A stretch of DNA of 64,000 bases, from positions 1,302,001-1,366,000 of the forward strand of contig NZ_PDJG01000001.1 in NCBI RefSeq assembly GCF_002564005.1. Reading direction: 5' to 3'. Position numbers and translations under genes: made by a program. Under the pieces are notes generated by a model. It ran no database searches and was not told the origin of the DNA. It saw nothing but the letters and a program-made list of their open reading frames with translations. This document shows positions 42,194 through 51,260 of this stretch, piece after piece (positions within the stretch are counted from its first letter, which is position 1; each line of letters starts with the position of its first letter). The stretch comes from Sanguibacter antarcticus. GTDB taxonomy: Bacteria > Actinomycetota > Actinomycetes > Actinomycetales > Cellulomonadaceae.

Positions 42194-44449
42194 GTGACCG
42201 TCGTCGAAGAAGACCGGACCGAGCACGCCGCCGACCGAGAGCCGGGCGCCATGCCGACGATCGTCAAGCGGGACGGACGGGTCGCCGACTTCGACCCGTC
42301 ACGCATCGAGCACGCGCTCCTGGCCGCGTTCGCGGCCGTCGGAGAGGAACCGCTCCCGCTCGTCCGACCGATCGTCAAGGGCCTGACGCAGCAGGCGAGC
42401 GAGGAGCTTGCGCGCCGCTTCCCGGAGACCGTGCAGATCTACGAGGTCCAGAACGTCGTCGAGCACGTGCTCATGGAGAGTCGGTACTACGACGTCGCCG
42501 AGGCATACATCGGCTACCGCGTGCAGCGCGACATCGCCCGCAGCAGGTCGACCGACGTCAACCACTCGATCGGCCAGCTCCTGAGCAAGGCGAGCGCGGT
42601 GGTGAACGAGAACGCCAACAAGGACAGCGACGTCTTCAACACGCAACGCGATCTGACGGCCGGAGCGGTCGGCAAGGCCATCGGCCTGACGATGCTGCCG
42701 GCGCACGTCGCGAACGCCCACCAGAAGGGCGAGATCCACTACCACGACCTCGACTACCACCCCTATGCCCCGATGACGAACTGCTGCCTCATCGATTTCA
42801 AGAGCATGCTCAGCAAGGGCTTCCGCATCGGCAACGCCGAGGTGGAGCCTCCACGCTCGATCCAGACGGCGACCGCTCAGATCACACAGATCATCGCGAA
42901 CGTCTCCTCCAGCCAGTACGGCGGGTGCACGGTCAACCGGATCGACGAGCTGCTCGCGCCCTACGCGGCCAACAACCTCGCGAAGCACCTCGCGGACGCC
43001 GAGGCATGGGTGAGCGAACCAGAGCGACGCCAGGAGTACGCGGCCGCGAAGACGCGCAAAGACATCCACGACGCGATGCAGTCGCTGGAGTACGAGATCA
43101 ACACGCTCTTCACGTCCAACGGGCAGACGCCGTTCACGTCGTTGGGATTCGGCCTCGGCCTCGGATGGTTCGAGCGAGAGATCCAGCAGGCGATCCTGCG
43201 GATCCGCATCCAGGGGCTCGGTGGCGAGCACCGGACGGCGATCTTCCCCAAGCTCATCTTCACGCTGCGGCGCGGGGTGAACCTCGAGCCGGACGACCCG
43301 AACTACGACATCAAGCAGACGGCGCTCGAGTGCTCGACCAAGCGGATGTACCCGGACGTGCTCAGCTACGACAAGATCGTCGAGCTCACGGGCAGCTTCA
43401 AGGCGCCGATGGGCTGCCGCTCGTTCCTCCAGGGCTGGGAGGACGAGAACGGCGAGGACGTCGTCGAAGGGCGCATGAACCTCGGTGTCGTCACGCTCAA
43501 CCTGCCCCGCATCGCCCTCGAGGCCCGCGGGGACCACGAGCTCTTCTGGTCGTTGCTCGCCGAGCGTCTCGACACCGTGCGGGACGCCCTGCTCTTCCGG
43601 ATATCCCGGTGCACCGAGGCCATCCCGGGCAACGCTCCGATCCTCTACCGGTACGGGGCGTTCGGCCGCCGGCTCGACCCCGAGGACTCGGTCGACGAGC
43701 TGTTCCGCGACGGACGGTCGACCGTCTCGCTCGGCTACATCGGCCTGTACGAGGCCGCGGCGGCGTTCTTCGGCGGCGCATGGGAGCACGACGCGGAGGC
43801 CAAGACGTTCACGCTCGACATCTTGCGCACGCTCTCCGACAGCGCACAGCAGTGGACGGACACGTACTCGTACAAGTTCTCCGTGTACTCGACCCCGAGC
43901 GAGAGCCTCACAGACCGGTTCTGCCGGCTCGACACGGCGAAGTTCGGGGCTGTCGCGGACATCACCGACAAGGACTACTACACGAACAGCTTCCACTACG
44001 ACGTCCGCAAGAAGCCCACGCCGTTCGAGAAGCTCGACTTCGAGAAGGACTACGCCCCCCTCACCGCGGGCGGGTTCATCCACTACTGCGAGTACCCGAT
44101 CCTCCAGCACAACCCCCAGGCACTCGAGGCCGTGTGGGACTACGCCTACGACCGGGTCGGCTACCTCGGGACGAACACACCCATCGACCACTGCTACGCG
44201 TGCGGCTTCTCTGGCGACTTCTCCCCCACGGCACGCGGCTTCTCATGCCCGGAGTGCGGCAACGAGGACCCGCGCACGTGCGACGTGGTCAAGCGCACCT
44301 GCGGCTACCTGGGCAATCCCCAGGCGCGGCCCATGGTGCACGGTCGCCACGTGGAGATCTCGTCTCGCGTGAAGCACCTGTCTGACGGACAGGTCTCAGG
44401 AGAGACCGTCACGGGCGGTGGCACGGTGTCGCTCGAGACCCAGGGCTGA
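42194..44449 (+). CDS. nrdD: Anaerobic (class III) ribonucleoside-triphosphate reductase NrdD
   Basis: 751 residues from GTG 42194; AGGGAG is about 12 nt upstream. The N-terminal ATP cone begins IVKRDGRVADFD. The catalytic part has conserved cysteines, the zinc-binding CYACG and CPECG pairs near the end, and the C-terminal glycyl-radical region RTCGYLG. NrdD makes dNTPs without oxygen with a radical set by NrdG. This gene implies growth or survival under anoxia in an otherwise aerobic actinobacterium. Confidence 0.96.
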   Translation: MTVVEEDRTEHAADREPGAMPTIVKRDGRVADFDPSRIEHALLAAFAAVGEEPLPLVRPIVKGLTQQASEELARRFPETVQIYEVQNVVEHVLMESRYYDVAEAYIGYRVQRDIARSRSTDVNHSIGQLLSKASAVVNENANKDSDVFNTQRDLTAGAVGKAIGLTMLPAHVANAHQKGEIHYHDLDYHPYAPMTNCCLIDFKSMLSKGFRIGNAEVEPPRSIQTATAQITQIIANVSSSQYGGCTVNRIDELLAPYAANNLAKHLADAEAWVSEPERRQEYAAAKTRKDIHDAMQSLEYEINTLFTSNGQTPFTSLGFGLGLGWFEREIQQAILRIRIQGLGGEHRTAIFPKLIFTLRRGVNLEPDDPNYDIKQTALECSTKRMYPDVLSYDKIVELTGSFKAPMGCRSFLQGWEDENGEDVVEGRMNLGVVTLNLPRIALEARGDHELFWSLLAERLDTVRDALLFRISRCTEAIPGNAPILYRYGAFGRRLDPEDSVDELFRDGRSTVSLGYIGLYEAAAAFFGGAWEHDAEAKTFTLDILRTLSDSAQQWTDTYSYKFSVYSTPSESLTDRFCRLDTAKFGAVADITDKDYYTNSFHYDVRKKPTPFEKLDFEKDYAPLTAGGFIHYCEYPILQHNPQALEAVWDYAYDRVGYLGTNTPIDHCYACGFSGDFSPTARGFSCPECGNEDPRTCDVVKRTCGYLGNPQARPMVHGRHVEISSRVKHLSDGQVSGETVTGGGTVSLETQG

Positions 44450-44453
44450 CCCG

Positions 44454-45035
44454 GTGAGGCAGCCGCAGCCGGACTGGCTGTCGGAGCGGGTGAGCCAGGA
44501 CCACGTCGCCGACTACAAGCCGTTCGTCTTCGTCGACGGCGAGGGCGTGCGCTGCAGCCTCTATGTCAGCGGGTGCCTCTTCGCGTGCGAGGGATGTTTC
44601 AACGAGGCAGCGTGGAGCTTTCGGTACGGGCAGCCGTACACGCCTGATCTGGAAGACAGGATCGTCGCCGACCTCGGTCACGAGTCCGTGCAGGGACTGA
44701 GCCTGCTCGGAGGCGAGCCGTTCCTCAACACGAACGTGTGCCTGCGCGTCGTCGCCCGGATGAAGGCAGAGTGCGGCACGACGAAGGACGTGTGGGCATG
44801 GAGCGGTTTCACGTTCGAGCAGCTCCTGCAGGGCAGCCCGGACAAGGTCGCGCTGCTGGAACAGCTCGATGTTCTCGTTGACGGCCCGTTCACGCTCGCC
44901 GAGCGCGATCTCACGCTGGCGTTCCGCGGCAGCCGCAACCAGCGGGTGCTCGACGTCCCTGCGTCGCTGCGTGCTGGTGGGGCGGTGGCGTGGTCGTCGT
45001 GCCGTACCGCGGTCGGGAGGCGCGTGGCTCCCTGA
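44454..45035 (+). CDS. nrdG: Anaerobic NrdD-activating radical SAM protein NrdG
   Basis: 193 residues from GTG 44454, 4 nt after the nrdD stop. The radical-SAM cluster motif is CLFACEGC (CxxxCxxC), and the GGEPF motif is present. It puts the glycyl radical on NrdD using SAM and an electron donor. The last ~30 residues form a small Arg/Ala-rich tail. Confidence 0.93.
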   Translation: MRQPQPDWLSERVSQDHVADYKPFVFVDGEGVRCSLYVSGCLFACEGCFNEAAWSFRYGQPYTPDLEDRIVADLGHESVQGLSLLGGEPFLNTNVCLRVVARMKAECGTTKDVWAWSGFTFEQLLQGSPDKVALLEQLDVLVDGPFTLAERDLTLAFRGSRNQRVLDVPASLRAGGAVAWSSCRTAVGRRVAP

Positions 45036-45061
45036 TCTGCCACGCTTCTCGTGAACGGCGT

Positions 45062-45102
45062 TTGGAATTACGGCATGCCGAACATTAAGATTGCCTTAGT
45101 CG
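45062..45102 (+). promoter_or_regulatory. Promoter of the metal ABC operon with overlapping dyads
   Basis: A -35-like TTGGAA (45062-45067) and a -10-like TAAGAT (45086-45091) are 18 bp apart. A CGGCATGCCG palindrome (45071-45080) lies in the spacer, and CATTAAGATTGCCTTAGTC around the -10 resembles DtxR/MntR-type sites. Repression by the MntR-like protein encoded nearby is the likely control. Confidence 0.5.
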
Positions 45103-45152
45103 AACAAGGCTCGATGTCATGCCACCAGACACCAGACCAGACAGGACCTCAC

Positions 45153-46097
45153 ATGCCTCTAGACCGCGCCACGGCCGCGCGCCGCCTGCTTGCCCTCGCA
45201 TGCACGTCGACGCTCACGATCGGCCTGACAGGGTGCGCATCGTTCACCGACGACCTCGGCGCCGACGGCGACGACCGTCCGGTGGTGCTGACGACGTTCA
45301 CTGTGCTCGCCGACATCGCACAGAACGTGGCCGGCGACTCCCTCCGGGTGGAGTCGATCACGAAGGTCGGAGCCGAGATCCACGGTTACGAACCGACCCC
45401 CGGGGACATCCGCAAGGCATCTCAAGCCGACCTCATCCTCGACAACGGCATGAACCTCGAAGCATGGTTCGAGCAGTTCGTCGCCGACCTCGACGTGCCG
45501 CACGTGGTCGTCAGCGAGGGCGTCGAACCGATCGACATCCGCGAGGACGCCTACGCCGGGCTGCCGAACCCCCACGCGTGGATGAGCCCGCAGAACGTCC
45601 AGGTCTACGTCGACAACATGGTCGAGGCGTTCAGCACGATCGACCCCGACAACGCGGCGCTCTACGAGGCGAACGGGGACTCATACACGACGGAGCTCCA
45701 AGCAGTTCAGGACGACCTCGTCGAGGAGCTCTCCGTCCTGCCGACGAACCAGCGCGCGCTCGTGACCTGCGAGGGGGCCTTCTCCTACCTGGCACGGGAC
45801 GTCGGCCTGCAGGAGAAGTACATCTGGGCCGTCAACGCCGAACAGCAGGCGACCCCGCAGCAGATCACCGCCGCGATCGCCTTCGTCGAAGACAACGACG
45901 TCCCTGCCGTGTTCTGCGAGTCGACCGTCTCTGACGCTCCGATGCAGCAGGTCGTCGAAGCGACCGACGCCGTCTTCGGCGGGACGCTCTACGTCGACTC
46001 CCTCTCAGAGGCCGACGGCCCCGTCCCGACCTACCTCGAGCTCATCCGCCATGACGCGACCGTCATCACCGACGCGCTCACCGGCCATCTCTCATGA
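45153..46097 (+). CDS. Metal ABC transporter substrate-binding lipoprotein (Mn2+ type)
   Basis: 314 residues. The signal peptide ends in a lipobox (LTGC, near residue 25). The metal ligands follow the cluster A-I pattern: His in IHGYEPTPGD, His in PHAWMSP, Glu in TCEGAFSYLA and Asp in VDSLSE. The HHED set, with Glu rather than a third His, is that of manganese or iron proteins such as PsaA, not of zinc-specific ZnuA. It starts at ATG 45153 and overlaps the ATPase gene by 4 nt. Confidence 0.9.
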   Translation: MPLDRATAARRLLALACTSTLTIGLTGCASFTDDLGADGDDRPVVLTTFTVLADIAQNVAGDSLRVESITKVGAEIHGYEPTPGDIRKASQADLILDNGMNLEAWFEQFVADLDVPHVVVSEGVEPIDIREDAYAGLPNPHAWMSPQNVQVYVDNMVEAFSTIDPDNAALYEANGDSYTTELQAVQDDLVEELSVLPTNQRALVTCEGAFSYLARDVGLQEKYIWAVNAEQQATPQQITAAIAFVEDNDVPAVFCESTVSDAPMQQVVEATDAVFGGTLYVDSLSEADGPVPTYLELIRHDATVITDALTGHLS

Positions 46098-46837
46098 GCG
46101 CGTCCGCGATCCACGTCGACGACGTCACCGTGCACTACGGCGACGTGCTCGCCCTCGACCACGTGACCCTCGACATCGCGCCCGGACGAGTGTGCGGCCT
46201 CGTCGGGATGAACGGCTCCGGAAAGTCGACGCTGTTCAAGACGATCATGGGCATCGTCCGCCCCGACTCCGGAACCGTGCTCCTCGACGGCGCTCCCCCG
46301 TCCGAGGCCCGGACCGCCGGCCGGCTCGGCTACGTCCCGCAGAGCGAGGACGTCGACTGGGCGTTCCCCATCTCTGTCCGAGACGTCGTCATGATGGGCC
46401 GGTACGGGCACATGGGGTTCACGCGCCGACCGAAGAGAACAGATCACGAAGCGGTGGACCAGGCCCTCGAACGCGTCGAGCTCACCGACCTCTCTCGGCG
46501 ACAGATCGGGCAGCTGTCCGGCGGACAGAAGAAGCGTGCGTTCGTCGCTCGCGGCATCGCACAGGGCGCGACGACCCTCTTGCTCGACGAGCCCTTCGCC
46601 GGCGTCGACAAACGCTCTGAAGCGACGATCACACGCCTCTTGCGAGAGGTCGCCGCCGCGGGAGCGACGGTCCTCGTGTCCACCCATGACCTGCACGCGC
46701 TGCCGCGGCTCGCCGACGAGGCGATCCTCCTCATGCGACGTGTCCTCCTGCACGGCGAACCGAGCGCAGTCCTCACGCCCGACAACCTCGCCCTGGCCTT
46801 CGGCCTCGACGTCCTGGACCGCGGTGATGACGCGTGA
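46094..46837 (+). CDS. Metal ABC transporter ATP-binding protein
   Basis: 247 residues. Walker A GMNGSGKSTL, signature LSGGQKKRAFVARG, Walker B TLLLDEPFAGVDK and H-loop STHDL. The order substrate-binding protein, ATPase, permease is that of Mn/Zn (cluster A-I) importers. Overlaps both neighbours by 4 nt. Confidence 0.93.
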   Translation: MSASAIHVDDVTVHYGDVLALDHVTLDIAPGRVCGLVGMNGSGKSTLFKTIMGIVRPDSGTVLLDGAPPSEARTAGRLGYVPQSEDVDWAFPISVRDVVMMGRYGHMGFTRRPKRTDHEAVDQALERVELTDLSRRQIGQLSGGQKKRAFVARGIAQGATTLLLDEPFAGVDKRSEATITRLLREVAAAGATVLVSTHDLHALPRLADEAILLMRRVLLHGEPSAVLTPDNLALAFGLDVLDRGDDA

Positions 46838-47715
46838 CTCTCGTCGACTTCTTCCTCGAACCGCTCACGTACGACTTCATGGTCCGTGCGCTCGCGACGA
46901 CGCTCGTCGCGTCGATCGTCTGCGCGGTGCTGTCCTGCTGGCTCGTCCTCGTCGGATGGTCCCTCATGGGCGACGCGGTCTCGCACTCGGTCCTGCCGGG
47001 AGTCGTCCTCGCGTACATCGCCGGGGTGCCCTTCGCGATCGGTGCGGTCGTGTTCGGATTCCTGGCCGTCGGGCTCATCGGCGCCGTCCGCGACTCCGGC
47101 CGTGTGAAAGAGGACGCCGCCATCGGCATCGTCTTCACCACGTTGTTCGCGCTCGGACTCGTGCTGATCTCTGTCACGCCGTCTCAGACGGACCTCAACC
47201 ACATCATCTTCGGAAATCTTCTCGGGGTGTCGTGGAGCGACCTTCTCCAGATCGTCATCCTCGGGGTCGTGACGTTCACCATCCTCGTGGTGAAGCGTCG
47301 CGACTTCACGCTCTTCGCGTTCGACCCGACGCACGCTCACGCGATCGGTCTGCGTCCGAAGCTGCTCGGGGCTGCGCTCCTCGGGCTGCTCGCGCTGACC
47401 GCTGTCGTCGCGCTCCAGGCGGTCGGTGTGGTCCTCGTGGTGGCGATGCTCATCATCCCCGGCTCGACCGCCTATCTCCTCACCGACCGGTTCGGGCGAA
47501 TGCTCGTCATCGCACCGGCGATCTCGGCGCTCTGCGCCGTGGCCGGGCTCTACCTGAGCTACTACCTCGACACGGCGTCCGGCGGGATGGTCGTCCTCAC
47601 CCAGGGCGCGATGTTCGTGCTCGTCTTCCTGTTCAGCCCGAGCCACGGGGTGGTCGCTGCAAAGATCGCGGCCCGACGTCGCCGACGGGCCGTCGCCGAC
47701 GCGACGACGGTCTGA
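46834..47715 (+). CDS. Metal ABC transporter permease
   Basis: 293 residues from a GTG in a GTGA overlap. Eight to nine membrane helices of the ABC-3 type: CWLVLVGWSLMGDAVSHSVLPG near the start and VVLVVAMLIIPGSTAYLLT later. Completes the importer. It converges on the mntR-like gene with a 68-nt gap. Confidence 0.92.
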   Translation: MTLVDFFLEPLTYDFMVRALATTLVASIVCAVLSCWLVLVGWSLMGDAVSHSVLPGVVLAYIAGVPFAIGAVVFGFLAVGLIGAVRDSGRVKEDAAIGIVFTTLFALGLVLISVTPSQTDLNHIIFGNLLGVSWSDLLQIVILGVVTFTILVVKRRDFTLFAFDPTHAHAIGLRPKLLGAALLGLLALTAVVALQAVGVVLVVAMLIIPGSTAYLLTDRFGRMLVIAPAISALCAVAGLYLSYYLDTASGGMVVLTQGAMFVLVFLFSPSHGVVAAKIAARRRRRAVADATTV

Positions 47716-47783
47716 GGACCGGGCCGGCTACGTGACCCGGCGCGAGGTAGCGTGCGAGGCTGCTCCCGGCGGAGCCTAGACAG

Positions 47784-48464
47784 TCATGCGCTCGGGATCG
47801 AGACGAACAGCGCGTCGGTGGCGGAGCGTCCCAACGAGACCGACGTGCTCTGGCCCTCGACCTGGACGTCGAGAGCGTCCGAGAACGGCGGGCCGGCGGT
47901 GACAGAGACCCGCGTGTCGAGGACGATCCCCTGCTCCTGGAAGAACTGCAGCAGCGTCGGGTCGTTGTCCGAGATCCGCTCCACCACGACGTGTGCGGGC
48001 GTGTCCACCGTCGTCATCTGGACCGCGTCAGGGAAGACGACCGTTCCTGCAGCCGACGGGATCGGGTCTCCGTGCGGGTCGCGCGACGGAAACTCCAGGA
48101 ACGCGTCGACCCGCTCGACCATGAAGTCGGACACGGCGTGCTCGAGGTTCTCGGCCTCGTCGTGGACCTGGTCCCACCGATAGCCGAGGACGCTCACGAG
48201 GAAGGACTCGATGAGCCGGTGACGGCGCACCATCGCCAGCGCGTACGCCCTCCCCGTCGCGGTCAGCTCGACCGACCCGTAGGGGGCGTGGTCGACGAGC
48301 CCCTGCGCCGAGAGCTTGCGGATCGCGTCAGAGACTGACGACAGCCTCAGCCCGGTCTTTTCCGCGATCGCCGTCGGTGTGACGGGAGCGTCCGACCACT
48401 CGGAGAGCCCCCACACGGCCTTGAGGTAGTTCTGCGTGCTCGTGGAGAGATCCGACACCGACAT
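47784..48464 (-). CDS. mntR: DtxR/MntR-family metal-dependent repressor
   Basis: 226 residues. N-terminal winged helix-turn-helix (TQNYLKAVWGLSEW...TPTAIAEKTGLRLSSVSDAIRKL), then the metal-binding dimerisation region with RRHRLIESFLVSVLGYRWDQVHDEAENLEH (His and Glu ligands), and a C-terminal FeoA/SH3-like domain. Next to a manganese-type importer, it most likely is its Mn2+-dependent repressor. Starts at ATG 48464. Confidence 0.88.
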   Translation of the reverse strand: MSVSDLSTSTQNYLKAVWGLSEWSDAPVTPTAIAEKTGLRLSSVSDAIRKLSAQGLVDHAPYGSVELTATGRAYALAMVRRHRLIESFLVSVLGYRWDQVHDEAENLEHAVSDFMVERVDAFLEFPSRDPHGDPIPSAAGTVVFPDAVQMTTVDTPAHVVVERISDNDPTLLQFFQEQGIVLDTRVSVTAGPPFSDALDVQVEGQSTSVSLGRSATDALFVSIPSA

Positions 48465-48538
48465 GGCGTCAGCCTACGGACGAACATCCGACTACGACAA
48501 ACCCTCGCCACCGAGTTCGGCCGGCGCGAGACCATGGG

Positions 48539-50350
48539 TCAGTCGGTCTCCGGTTCCGTCGTCTCGGTGGTCTGCTCAGGGGCGTGGTCGACCGACAGGC
48601 GGAAGTTGTCGCCGTGCTGCTCGACGCCGTGCACGACCGCGTCGCGGACCATGCCGATCCCGACCTCCTGACGCACGATCATCGGATCGGTCCGGAGGTC
48701 TTTCCACAGCGCGACCGCGATGAGGAGCATGACGACCACGAACGGCAGGGACACGACGATGGTGATGTTCTGCAGCCCGGTGAGCGCCTCGGCGCCGCCC
48801 CCGCTGATAGCGAGCATGATCGCTGCGACGGCGCCCATGAGGACGCCCCAGAACGTCACGACTCCCTTGCTCGGCTCGATCGCTCCTCGTTGGGACAGCG
48901 TGCCCATGACGATGGACGCGGCGTCGGCTCCGGAGACGAAGAAGATGGCGACGAGCACCATGACGAGCACGGTGCTGATGCTCGCGAGCGGGTAGCCCGT
49001 GAGCAGCTGGAACAGCGCAGCGTTGGAGTCGACGGCCCCGTCGATGGTCATGGTCCCGCCGTCCTGCTGCTGCCGGACGGCTGCCCCGCCGAAGATCGAG
49101 AACCAGACGAGCGCGACGAGGGTCGGAGCGAGCAGCACGCCGGTGACGAACTCCCGGATCGTGCGTCCTCGGCTGATCCGCGCGATGAACATCCCGACGA
49201 ACGGGGTCCAGGAGATCCACCACGCCCAGTAGAAGATCGTCCAGCTGGACAACCATGCGGACATCTCGTCGCCGCCGGTCGCTGACGTCCGAGACGCCAT
49301 CTCGGCCATGTCGCCGAGGTACGAGCCGATCGTCGCGGGCACGAGGTTGAGGATGAAGAGCGTGGGCCCGACGAGGAAGACGAAGACGGCGAGCACGAGC
49401 GCGAGCACCATGTTGATGTTTGACAACCACTGGATGCCGCGCGCGATCCCGGAGACGGCGGAAGCGACGAAGGCGACGGTGAGCACGGCGATGACGCCGA
49501 CGAGCAGGGGCGTGCTGAGGTCGTCTGCCCACCCGTTGAACTCGAGACCGGCGGCGATCTGCGTGGCACCGATGCCGAGCGAGGCGGCGGAACCGAAGAG
49601 CGTCGCGAAGATGGCGAGCATGTCGATGATCCTGCCGGGCACACCTTCGCTCTTGCGTCCGAACAAGGGCCACAGCACCGAGGAGAACAGCTGTTTGCGC
49701 CCCTTGCGGAAGGTGCCGTAGGCGATGGCGAGCCCGACGACCGCGTAGATGGCCCACGGGTGCAGTCCCCAGTGGAACAGCGACGTGGCCAGCGCGGTGC
49801 GCACGGCGGCCTCGGACTCCGCGGCGGTGGTCCCGGGGGGCGGATCGATGAAGAAGCTCAGCGGCTCGGCTGCGCCGAAGAACATGAGGCCGATGCCCAT
49901 GCCCGCGCTGAACATCATCGCGATCCAGGAGACGGTGCGGAACTGGGGCACCTCGTCGTCAGCGCCCAGCTTGATCCGCCCGTACCTGCTGGCTGCGAGC
50001 CAGATGATGAAGACGACGAAGAAGCTCGCGGACAGCACGAACAGCCACCCGGTCTTGTCGATGACCCAGCTCTCGCTGGTCGACGCGACGGACCCAAGGT
50101 TGTCCGTGCTCACGAGCCCCCAGACGACGAAACCGAGCGCGAGCGCGGCTGTCACTCCGAACACCCACCGGTCCAGGCGGGGGTTCTCCGGCTCGTAGAG
50201 CTTCACAGACCCGGCGCTGCGCGCCTCGAGGAGACGGTGACCCGAGTGGTCCACACGATCGGCCAAGGACCGCGCGGCGGCCTGCCGGGTCTTGTGGCCG
50301 CCCAACGGTCTGCTCGACCCGGTCGATGACCTCTTGTCCGGCTTGGGCAT
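48539..50350 (-). CDS. BCCT family betaine/carnitine/choline transporter
   Basis: 603 residues from ATG 50350 (AGGAG about 10 nt upstream). Twelve membrane helices and the BCCT signatures: FFGAAEPLSFF, HWGLHPWAIYAVVGLAIAY in TM4 and WTIFYWAWWISWTPFVGMFIARISRGR in TM8 with its Trp box. The N-terminal ~50 residues and the C-terminal ~45 are cytosolic and charged, as in osmoregulated BetP-type proteins. Probably takes up glycine betaine with Na+. Confidence 0.92.
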   Translation of the reverse strand: MPKPDKRSSTGSSRPLGGHKTRQAAARSLADRVDHSGHRLLEARSAGSVKLYEPENPRLDRWVFGVTAALALGFVVWGLVSTDNLGSVASTSESWVIDKTGWLFVLSASFFVVFIIWLAASRYGRIKLGADDEVPQFRTVSWIAMMFSAGMGIGLMFFGAAEPLSFFIDPPPGTTAAESEAAVRTALATSLFHWGLHPWAIYAVVGLAIAYGTFRKGRKQLFSSVLWPLFGRKSEGVPGRIIDMLAIFATLFGSAASLGIGATQIAAGLEFNGWADDLSTPLLVGVIAVLTVAFVASAVSGIARGIQWLSNINMVLALVLAVFVFLVGPTLFILNLVPATIGSYLGDMAEMASRTSATGGDEMSAWLSSWTIFYWAWWISWTPFVGMFIARISRGRTIREFVTGVLLAPTLVALVWFSIFGGAAVRQQQDGGTMTIDGAVDSNAALFQLLTGYPLASISTVLVMVLVAIFFVSGADAASIVMGTLSQRGAIEPSKGVVTFWGVLMGAVAAIMLAISGGGAEALTGLQNITIVVSLPFVVVMLLIAVALWKDLRTDPMIVRQEVGIGMVRDAVVHGVEQHGDNFRLSVDHAPEQTTETTEPETD

Positions 50351-50500
50351 CTGCACCAGCTCCTGCCACGCGTCGTCGAGCGGTCTGGACCGAGCGTCCT
50401 GCGGACCAGCGAACGATCAACCACGCTATCTCAGCACGTCAGAGGCTGCCCGGGATGCCTCGCTGAACAGGCTCCGTGGCGTGGAGGGAGACTCGATGGT

Positions 50501-50647
50501 TCACGTCAGCCGTCGGTACACGACGCGCAGCCCGACGAGCCCGTCGTCCGGGTGGTCGAACGCTTCGGGCACCGTGCCGATGACCTCGTCGCCCTCGACT
50601 GCCACCACCGTCTGCCCCGTGCGTGCTCCATCCACCAGGGACGTGCT
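50501..50647 (-). pseudogene. Short 3' gene fragment
   Basis: After a stop at 50648, the minus strand stays open for 48 codons and ends at 50501: SLVDGARTGQTVVAVEGDEV and then IGTVPEAF, VGLRVVYRRL. Codon use is like that of real genes here. I see no start or ribosome binding site and no family, so it is probably the end of a gene whose front was lost, next to the Phd-like gene. Confidence 0.4.
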
Positions 50648-50670
50648 TCATCGCGCGGACAGACATATTG

Positions 50671-51108
50671 ATGGGTCCGACCTGGCACGACCCGGTACAA
50701 AACTCCCGAGAACTTTCCGAAAATGGTGGGGACCATGTCCATCGGAACAGGTCTTCCTGCCGCCACGGCGAGGCGTCGGTCGTGATGTACCGAGGCGAGG
50801 CCGACGAGCGTGCGCGGCTGCTGAACTTCGCCGCGCAGCTCATCACCGTCCCCCTCGACGACAGCGGCACGCTCGCCGAGCGAATGTCCAAGACCTTCCC
50901 CTGGATGCTCGCGCTCTCGCCAGCAGACCGGGAATCGTGTGCGCGGGACCTCGTCGAGGCCGCGAGGGCTTCGTCCTCCACAGACCAGCGACACCTGGCG
51001 ATCGAGGAGCTGACATCGTGGAAGGAGACGGCCACAGCGGTGGCCGCCGGTCTCGGCCGCAGCGACCTCGAGTGGCTCGACGACGCCGAGCGTGTGGAGC
51101 GTCCCTGA
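50671..51108 (+). CDS. Orphan Phd-like antitoxin candidate
   Basis: 145 residues from ATG 50671. The first third (DPVQNSRELSENGGD...VVMYRGEADERA) resembles the Phd/YefM N-terminal strand-helix, though its centre is altered. The rest, LPWM-like TFPWMLALSPADR and LAIEELTSWKETATAVAAGL, is a helical tail found on some actinobacterial Phd proteins. No toxin gene follows, and no strong ribosome binding site is seen. It could be a decayed or lone antitoxin. Confidence 0.45.
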   Translation: MGPTWHDPVQNSRELSENGGDHVHRNRSSCRHGEASVVMYRGEADERARLLNFAAQLITVPLDDSGTLAERMSKTFPWMLALSPADRESCARDLVEAARASSSTDQRHLAIEELTSWKETATAVAAGLGRSDLEWLDDAERVERP

Positions 51109-51260
51109 TCAGGGCTGCTACGAAGAAGTGCTACCTCGGGACGATCCAGCAGGGCTGGAATGACACATGAGTGTTCGATGACCGACCGCAGGCCGTGGTT
51201 CGGGACAGTCTCAGATGCGCATCGCGGCCACAGAACATCTAGCAGCTGAGGACATAGTCG

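Noticed and set aside
50439..51035. Minus-strand open frame opposite the Phd-like gene
   Set aside because: Composition is that of an antisense frame; no start signal and no domain.
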